In this document: piece by piece, positions 59,485 to 64,000 of the stretch | How positions within the stretch are numbered: position 1 is the first letter of the stretch | Layout: each line of letters begins with the position of its first letter | NCBI RefSeq assembly: GCF_002214465.1 | Contig: NZ_CP015101.1 | Location: forward strand, 1,857,017-1,921,016 | Direction of reading: 5' to 3' | Length of the DNA stretch: 64,000 nt | From: Thermococcus barossii | GTDB lineage: Archaea; Methanobacteriota_B; Thermococci; Thermococcales; Thermococcaceae | Made by a program: the position numbers and the translations under genes | The notes under the pieces: model-generated | What the model saw: the letters and a program-made list of their open reading frames with translations, nothing else | What the model was told of the DNA's origin: nothing | Databases searched by the model: none

Positions 59485-59562
59485 GCCCCGGTGGTGTAGC
59501 CCGGTCAATCATGCGGGACTCTCGATCCCGCGACCCGGGTTCAAATCCCGGCCGGGGCACCA
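59485..59562 (+). tRNA. tRNA-Glu (anticodon CTC)
   Basis: Seven-pair acceptor GCCCCGG/CCGGGGC, D arm with GTAGCCCGGTCAATCAT, anticodon stem CGGGA/TCCCG around loop CTCTCGA giving anticodon CTC, and T arm CCGGG-TTCAAAT-CCCGG. The discriminator A and CCA are encoded (59559-59562). A TATA-like CTTTTTAAATCC at about 59449-59460 fits a start just before 59485. It reads GAG codons. Confidence 0.97.
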
Positions 59563-59575
59563 AAACCTTTCTCGC

Positions 59576-59653
59576 GGGCCCGTGGCTCAGCCTGGTCAGA
59601 GCGCCCGCCTGATAAGCGGGAGGTCCGGGGTTCGAAGCCCCGCGGGCCCACCA
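59576..59653 (+). tRNA. tRNA-Ile (anticodon GAT)
   Basis: Acceptor GGGCCCG/CGGGCCC, D arm GGCTCAGCCTGGTCAGAGC, anticodon stem CCCGC/GCGGG around loop CTGATAA giving anticodon GAT, T arm GGGG-TTCGAAG-CCCC, and encoded CCA (59651-59653). Only 13 bp separate it from tRNA-Glu, with no room for a promoter, so the two are made as one transcript. It reads AUC and AUU. A repeat element begins 7 bp after the CCA. Confidence 0.97.
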
Positions 59654-59659
59654 GAAAAC

Positions 59660-59951
59660 AAACTTTTGCTTGGCAAAAGTTTGATCAAAGTTCGTGATTC
59701 TTCTTTGAGCGGCTTTTTGTGGTTGTTTTCATACATGATTGGACTACTGGCCCGTGGATTCACTTTTTAATGGCCAACTGGATTAGTTCACCCTAACTCA
59801 CACTCCGAAGGAGCGCTAAAAAACGTGAACTTCTCTCGATGCCCATCCACTTGGAATCTGTGTGTTTAAGTGGCTCCTTTGGAGAAAACCCGTTGGATGT
59901 TTAATTTATGGGGAATCACGAACTTTGGTGAAACTTTGCTTTGCAAAGTTT
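59660..59951. repeat. MITE-like element with 40-bp inverted ends
   Basis: The left arm (59660-59700) starts with a perfect palindrome of 10-bp arms (AAACTTTTGC, spacer TTG, GCAAAAGTTT) and runs on through GATCAAAGTTCGTGATTC. The right arm (59913-59951) is its imperfect reverse complement, GAATCACGAACTTTGGTG then AAACTTTGC-TTT-GCAAAGTTT. About 212 bp without a gene lie between. A third, weaker copy of the arm in direct orientation (TTAAAGTTTGATCGAGGTTT on) follows at about 59962-59994. There is no transposase. The whole 59654-60316 stretch has no convincing gene. Confidence 0.6.
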
Positions 59952-60256
59952 GCTTGCCTGGTTAAAGTTTGATCGAGGTTTGTGGTTCTTCTTGAAGTGC
60001 AATTCTTGGCGTGATTTTCTCGCTTCAAAAGCCAACGTTTTGGTGGGGAAACATTCCCTTTGATTTCATTGAACCCTTTGGGAGAAAAACAACTCTAAAC
60101 ACGAGAACGCAAAGAGCCACAATTCGGAAAAGAACGGCCTATTTGAGCTTTCCTGACATTCTTCGCACCGTGAGGGAGGTAATTCCAAGAGGCGTCTGCT
60201 CTTTGCTGTGTGTATAGGGAGAAAACTCTTTGGTCGATCTTTGCTAAAAGTTGGAT

Positions 60257-60314
60257 TCTAGTCTGTCAAAGTCGACTAGACCATGAGGTTTTTATTCTGT
60301 TTGAACAGACTAGA
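60257..60314 (+). promoter_or_regulatory. Promoter of the second ATPase gene bracketed by inverted motifs
   Basis: TCTAGTCTGT (60257-60266) and ACAGACTAGA (60305-60314) form a perfect 10-bp inverted repeat. A further GACTAGA (60274-60280) lies between, and so does the likely TATA box (TTTTTATT, about 60289-60296). The start codon GTG is at 60317, three bases after the repeat, so the mRNA is probably leaderless. Repressor sites on both sides of the TATA box and over the start site would be a natural switch for this gene; the protein that binds is unknown. Confidence 0.5.
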
Positions 60315-60316
60315 CT

Positions 60317-61711
60317 GTGGTGAGGACATTGGACGAGAAATTCCTGGAAACTTTTGTGAGACGCACCGTTGATACCGCCGATAGAACTCTCAAAAAGTAC
60401 GCTTTTACTCCTAGCGGGAAAAAACGTCCGGAAAGAAAACTCCTCTCAAAACTGTCTTATAATGTCGAGTCTTTTCTTCGGGATGGAGAGAATCGGGTTC
60501 TTGTCCTCTACGGTCTCCGCGGTGTCGGGAAGACAACGATGCTGGCTCAGATCTACTTTGACCTTTTATCTAGAGTCCCCCGCGAGCGGCTGGTTTACCT
60601 CTCCCTGGACAGACTCTATCCCCTCGGCATCAGTCTGAACGACTTCATAATGGCCTATGAGCGCCTGATCGGCGAGAGAGCGGAAGAGTTTAGTGCGCCT
60701 ACATTTCTGTTCATCGACGAGGCCCATTACGATAGGAACTTTGGGACCGCGGTGAAGGCACTTCACGACTCCGCGAACAACCTAATGATCATCGTTACAG
60801 GTTCATCTTCCCTTCCATTGAAGCTCGATCCTGACCTAACACGCCGCGCCAAGAAGCTCAGAGCGCCACCGCTCACTTTCACTGAGTACCTTCTCCTGAA
60901 AAAGGGAGTTCACATTCCGGAGAAGTTAAGTGATGCCCTGAAAGACGCTTTTCTCAGCTGTAATTTTACCGGGATCGAAAGCATACTGGGCGGCGTTCTC
61001 CTGAAGTTCAGCGAGAAGGATGTTGAAGACTACCTCGTTCATGGTTCGCTTCCGGTCTACCTGAACTCCGAAAACCCCCTGGAGGACGCCTATGAGATTC
61101 TCAGGAAAATCATCGAAGTTGACCTCAGGCACGAGGGGCTGAGTGAAACAACCCGCGAAAAGGCCCTCGGCCTGCTCCTCCTGATGGCCTCCGGGGAGAG
61201 CCTGACCTATGACACAATCACCTCAACGCTTGGAATGTCCCGGGATGCCGTGGCCAAACTCCTGGAGAAGCTTGAAGACCTTGAAGTGATATTCCCTGTC
61301 AGGGCCTACGGTTCTATAGGTAAGGTGGCAAGGAAGACTCCCAAATACAAGTTCCTCGCCTCAATATTCAGAAGCGCGGTTCTCTATGAATTTGGCCTCT
61401 TTGAGAGGGACAGTAAGACGCTGGGTATGCTCCTTGAGGACGTGGCGGCGTTCTACCTCCATATCCTGGCAAGGGAAAAGCGGCTCCGCCTTCACTACGA
61501 TGCCCAGAAGGGAGGGGCCGACTTCATCTTGAGTGGGGGTAAAATGGGCATTGTCGTTGAAGTTGGATGGGGGAAGAAAGGAACTAAGCAGGTTCTAAGA
61601 ACGATGAAAAAAACCGGCCTGGACTGTGGTGTGGTCGTCCATAACGGAAAGCTTGAAAACAGAAATGGCGTGTGGTTTGTCCCCCGTGAACTGTTCCTCC
61701 TGATGCTTTGA
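60317..61711 (+). CDS. AAA ATPase of the archaeal DUF4143-associated type
   Basis: A 464-residue protein. Walker A is VLYGLRGVGKTTMLAQ (about 62-77), Walker B TFLFIDEAHYDR, sensor IIVTGSSSLPL. A winged-helix-like part (LTYDTITSTLGMSRDAVAKL) and a C-terminal domain with GGADFILSGGKMGIVVEVGW follow; the D-x-ExG pattern replaces the usual ExK, so nuclease function is doubtful. It is a distant relative of the 18913-20232 protein. The start is GTG 60317, with GTG 60320 and TTG 60329 as alternatives. It stands alone between the repeat element and a GC-rich hairpin pair, next to tRNA genes, which suggests a mobile or accessory origin. Confidence 0.75.
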   Translation: MVRTLDEKFLETFVRRTVDTADRTLKKYAFTPSGKKRPERKLLSKLSYNVESFLRDGENRVLVLYGLRGVGKTTMLAQIYFDLLSRVPRERLVYLSLDRLYPLGISLNDFIMAYERLIGERAEEFSAPTFLFIDEAHYDRNFGTAVKALHDSANNLMIIVTGSSSLPLKLDPDLTRRAKKLRAPPLTFTEYLLLKKGVHIPEKLSDALKDAFLSCNFTGIESILGGVLLKFSEKDVEDYLVHGSLPVYLNSENPLEDAYEILRKIIEVDLRHEGLSETTREKALGLLLLMASGESLTYDTITSTLGMSRDAVAKLLEKLEDLEVIFPVRAYGSIGKVARKTPKYKFLASIFRSAVLYEFGLFERDSKTLGMLLEDVAAFYLHILAREKRLRLHYDAQKGGADFILSGGKMGIVVEVGWGKKGTKQVLRTMKKTGLDCGVVVHNGKLENRNGVWFVPRELFLLML

Positions 61712-61748
61712 GCTTTTTCGTAGTTCCCTTTATCCTGTCCGTATGATA

Positions 61749-61827
61749 GGAGCTGGGGGACGAGGGGGCGGAGCCCCCCGGATAATTCAAATAGAACCGG
61801 GGTGGGGGGGTGGAACCCCGCATCTCC
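61749..61827. other. GC-rich double hairpin downstream of the ATPase gene
   Basis: Within the 335-bp gap 61712-62046 lie two strong hairpins: GGGGGC-GGA-GCCCCC (61764-61778) and CGGGGT/ACCCCG (61798-61803, 61815-61820), with GGAG (61749-61752) able to pair to CTCC (61824-61827) around both. No TATA box is close on either strand. It may be a structured RNA, a 3' end of the ATPase mRNA, or a remnant element. The rest of the gap shows nothing beyond the promoter of the zinc-ribbon gene (CTTATAAG at about 61982-61989). Confidence 0.35.
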
Positions 61828-62046
61828 CACGGTTTCAAGATGGTCTGCATTTGCTGAAAATCCTTCCAGAATACTGACCGGTCTGGTAAGGAAGTGCGGA
61901 AAAATTACTGTTTGATGACTTGGTATACAGACATGAGTCAGCGAATTTATCCCGATTAAAGCCATCTCCCTCGGGGAAAAGCTTATAAGCCAACCCCCGC
62001 AATGCCCACCAGTGATTAAAAACCACCTTTCTCGGAGGTGTTCGCA

Positions 62047-62226
62047 GTGGAAGCCAAGTTCGAGATACCCGTATGCACATCATGCGGAAAGGAGATAACC
62101 CCCAGGGAGCACGCCACTCACTTCGTCTGCCCGAACTGTGGCGAGGAGATAATCTGGCGCTGCGAAAGCTGCAGGGTCCTCTCAGTCCCCTACAAGTGCC
62201 CCAAGTGCGGCTGGGAGGGGCCGTGA
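62047..62226 (+). CDS. Small zinc-ribbon protein (HVO_2753-like)
   Basis: A 59-residue protein with four CxxC pairs: CTSC, CPNC, CESC and CPKC, enough for two zinc sites. Length and pattern match the archaeal small zinc-finger group typified by HVO_2753 of Haloferax, whose role is unknown beyond effects on growth and swarming. Start GTG 62047 has GGAGGTG 6 nt before it; a CTTATAAG TATA box lies about 60 bp upstream. It precedes the aEF-1beta gene by 20 bp and should be co-transcribed with it, which hints at a translation-related role. Confidence 0.85.
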   Translation: MEAKFEIPVCTSCGKEITPREHATHFVCPNCGEEIIWRCESCRVLSVPYKCPKCGWEGP

Positions 62227-62246
62227 AGTTTAGGAGGTGAAAAAAG

Positions 62247-62522
62247 ATGGCTGACTTCAACCTTGTTGGCGTTATTAAGGTCATGCCGACCGACCCGGAG
62301 GTCAACCTCGACGAGCTCGAGGAGAAGCTGAAAGCTGTTATCCCTGAGAAGTTCGGTCTCGCAAAGGTCGAGCGCGAGCCGATTGCCTTTGGTCTCGTCG
62401 CCCTCAAGTTCTACGTCCTCGGAAAGGACGCCGAGGGCTACTCCTACGACGAGGTCACCGAGATCTTCAGGCAGGTCGAGAACGTCGAGAGCGCCGAAGT
62501 TGAGACCGTTTCGAGGATTTAA
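62247..62522 (+). CDS. ef1b: Translation elongation factor 1-beta (aEF-1beta)
   Basis: A 91-residue protein starting MADFNLVGVIKVMPTDPEVN and ending in RQVENVESAEVETVSRI. It is the archaeal guanine-nucleotide exchange factor that reloads aEF-1alpha with GTP. Full length for the family. A strong AGGAGGTGAAAAAAG ribosome binding site precedes the ATG, in keeping with high expression. It forms a two-gene unit with the zinc-ribbon gene. Confidence 0.95.
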   Translation: MADFNLVGVIKVMPTDPEVNLDELEEKLKAVIPEKFGLAKVEREPIAFGLVALKFYVLGKDAEGYSYDEVTEIFRQVENVESAEVETVSRI

Positions 62523-62641
62523 TGGGTATATTCCCTCTTTTTGTATTGTTCATCTTGCATTGCAGGGTTTTTGCTCATCTTTCATCCAAGTAGTGAGAAA
62601 GGTTTAAATATCGTGGATTTTAATAACTTGTGGTGATGAAA

Positions 62642-63310
62642 ATGCTCGAAGGGTACTATCTTGTCGAGAACAGCGGTGTCGTGCCGGCGGAAAGGAGATT
62701 CAGATTCAAAGACCTCAGGGCCTGGGGATATGACCTTCACGCAGGGACAATAGATGGGGAGGAAGCTTACTTCGTCTCGCGGTTGGGTACAAGGGAGGAA
62801 GGAGAAACGTACACTGAGGGAGGCAGGGAATATCATGTCAGTGAAACCCAGAAGAATCTCCCGAGAAACACGAGGCTTTTAGCGAGGATAGTCATTGAAA
62901 GAGGAAAGCCCTACCTTGAGTTCTGGCTTGACACGGAGGAGGAGACTTACCCATTGGCAAGGGAAGACCCAAGACTGGTCCTTCACAGGTTCTGGGCGGA
63001 GAAAAAGTTCAACCAGCTTGAAAAGTACGTCAACAGCGTGGGCATGACCACGGACTTCTTCAAGGACAGGGTCTTCATTAAGAGCCTTCCCCTACCGTAT
63101 GAGGAGTATCCTCCCAAGATCAGGAGGGTTCTCAGGGAGGTTAGGGATGTTCACAGAGACCTCACAGGCTTCGGGAGATTTGTCTTTCAGTATTTTGGAG
63201 CGGAAGAAAAAACCCACAACTACCGCCTTTGGTGGCTGCTCCCGACGATACACCTCTTTGACATTGATGTCGCGAATGAGATTGACAAGGTTATGGGGAT
63301 GCTTGATTAA
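62642..63310 (+). CDS. Conserved protein of unknown function
   Basis: A soluble protein of about 222 residues starting MLEGYYLVENSGVVPAERRF. It is charged, with a beta-rich first half (YTEGGREYHVSETQKNLPRN) and a helical second half (PPKIRRVLREVRDVHRDLTG). No cysteine, membrane segment or known motif is visible. ATG 62642 has GGTGA at 62632-62636, and GGTTTAAATATC (about 62601-62612) is a good TATA box. It stands alone, convergent with the TPR-like gene 30 bp downstream. Confidence 0.65.
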   Translation: MLEGYYLVENSGVVPAERRFRFKDLRAWGYDLHAGTIDGEEAYFVSRLGTREEGETYTEGGREYHVSETQKNLPRNTRLLARIVIERGKPYLEFWLDTEEETYPLAREDPRLVLHRFWAEKKFNQLEKYVNSVGMTTDFFKDRVFIKSLPLPYEEYPPKIRRVLREVRDVHRDLTGFGRFVFQYFGAEEKTHNYRLWWLLPTIHLFDIDVANEIDKVMGMLD

Positions 63311-63340
63311 GCACCCCCATTTTATGTTTATTCTCCTCTT

Positions 63341-64000
63341 TCATGGCTGGAGGTCAAGGATCAGCTTCGGCCTCTTCCACTCGTCCAAGACAGAGCGAAG
63401 CTCCTCGTTCTCCACCTTGGCGTAAAGCTCATCAAAGCGCTTCTTGGCCTCATCGTCCCCGGCCTTCCAGCGGGCCAGCTCCGCTATGGCCCTGAAGAAG
63501 TGTGCCGTATCGTCCTCGAAGAGCTCGGCAAAGGCCTCCATGTTCTTCGCGACCGTTTCATAAGCCTCCTCATTAAACAGTCCCTCAATGAAGTCCATCA
63601 GTGTGTCGAAGACAAGGCCAAAAACATCGTCGCTAACGTTAATGGCCTTGACGAGTGCGTCCCTTATCGCTCTGAACGCTTTATTATATTCATTCCTTCC
63701 GGCGAATATCTCGGCCTCCACAAGCTTGGCGTTTATCTCTATTTCGTTCTCCCTCGGGTTCCTGAGAACCTCGTTTATCAGAGCCTCGGCCGCATCATAG
63801 TCCCCAACTTCGTACCTGAAGTGCGCTAAGTCGAGAAGGCTTATGAGGTGGTTCTTTTCATCGCCGAGCCTCTCAAAAATCTCCCTGGCGCGCTCCATGA
63901 GCTCGATGGCCTTCTCGGTTTCACCGAGCTCGTCGTGGTTCACCGCCATGTTCGCCAGCGTAAGCGCTATCTCCCTCTCGTTCTTGAGGACTTCTTCCTC
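63341..64000 (-). CDS. TPR-like helical repeat protein (5' end beyond the window)
   Basis: The last 219 codons of a larger gene that continues past base 64000. The visible part is all helical, with TPR-style pairs such as GETEKAIELMERAREIFERL and YEVGDYDAAEALINEVL at about 35-residue spacing. TPR proteins act as scaffolds for protein contacts, so the partner defines the role and cannot be told here. It ends LDEWKRPKLILDLQP. Convergent with the preceding gene. Confidence 0.7.
   Translation of the reverse strand, partial: EEEVLKNEREIALTLANMAVNHDELGETEKAIELMERAREIFERLGDEKNHLISLLDLAHFRYEVGDYDAAEALINEVLRNPRENEIEINAKLVEAEIFAGRNEYNKAFRAIRDALVKAINVSDDVFGLVFDTLMDFIEGLFNEEAYETVAKNMEAFAELFEDDTAHFFRAIAELARWKAGDDEAKKRFDELYAKVENEELRSVLDEWKRPKLILDLQP

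Noticed and set aside
59582..59770. Small plus-strand frame starting inside tRNA-Ile
   Set aside because: It reads through a tRNA and a palindromic repeat and has no translation signals.

Overview
The window is a stretch of a hyperthermophilic euryarchaeal chromosome, order Thermococcales and most like the genus Thermococcus. The evidence is the gene content and order: a maltodextrin ABC transporter next to an amylopullulanase, a cyclomaltodextrinase-type GH13 enzyme and a TrmB-family glycolytic regulator, followed by a one-domain glycogen synthase. Archaeal RNase P protein 2, archaeal CCA-adding enzyme, aEF-1beta, an intein-bearing class II ribonucleotide reductase, archaeal TATA boxes and GGTGA/GGAGG ribosome binding sites agree with this. 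Species cannot be fixed from the sequence alone.

Layout. 0-8.5 kb is an alpha-glucan block: amylopullulanase (partial), malG, malF and malE on the minus strand, the GH13 enzyme, then the divergent regulator (tgr) and glgA. Copies of the Thermococcales glycolytic motif (TATCAC-N5-GTGATA) lie at malE (4004-4020) and at a distant GH57 gene (15471-15487), with a weaker one between the GH13 gene and tgr. 8.5-27 kb is mostly housekeeping: rnp2, a radical SAM protein, ileS, an EamA transporter, GH57, cca, an AAA ATPase, thpR, a phosphoribosyltransferase, nrdJ with a 382-residue intein, a ferritin-like protein and a HAD phosphatase. An H/ACA guide RNA candidate lies at 13568-13626.

26.7-35.0 kb holds two divergent operons of envelope genes. 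On the minus strand are a small conserved protein, a small membrane protein, a DUF1616-like membrane protein and a TasA-like secreted protein. On the plus strand are a DUF4129-type membrane protein, a DUF4350-type protein, a MoxR ATPase, a DUF58/vWA protein and a membrane protein. This is the least understood complete system in the window.

35.1-59.1 kb is a surface glycan region: glycosyltransferases, a DUF2206-like membrane protein, a giant secreted subtilase with PKD domains and thirteen 95-residue Ig-like repeats, an alkaline-phosphatase-superfamily protein, a Gmd-like dehydratase, the full dTDP-rhamnose pathway (rmlABCD), an AglB/Stt3 oligosaccharyltransferase, a lone MNT nucleotidyltransferase and a sugar epimerase. 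Much of it is AT-rich compared with the flanks, but the rml block is not, and the change of composition falls inside rmlD. The subtilase repeat array has a 52-bp loss that shifts the frame.

59.1-62.0 kb is RNA- and repeat-rich: a candidate structured RNA of about 160 nt with its own promoter, tRNA-Glu(CTC), tRNA-Ile(GAT), a MITE-like inverted repeat pair and an AAA ATPase gene whose promoter is bracketed by inverted motifs. The window closes with a small zinc-ribbon protein, aEF-1beta, an unknown protein and a partial TPR-like protein. No CRISPR array, replication origin or recognisable transposase was seen.
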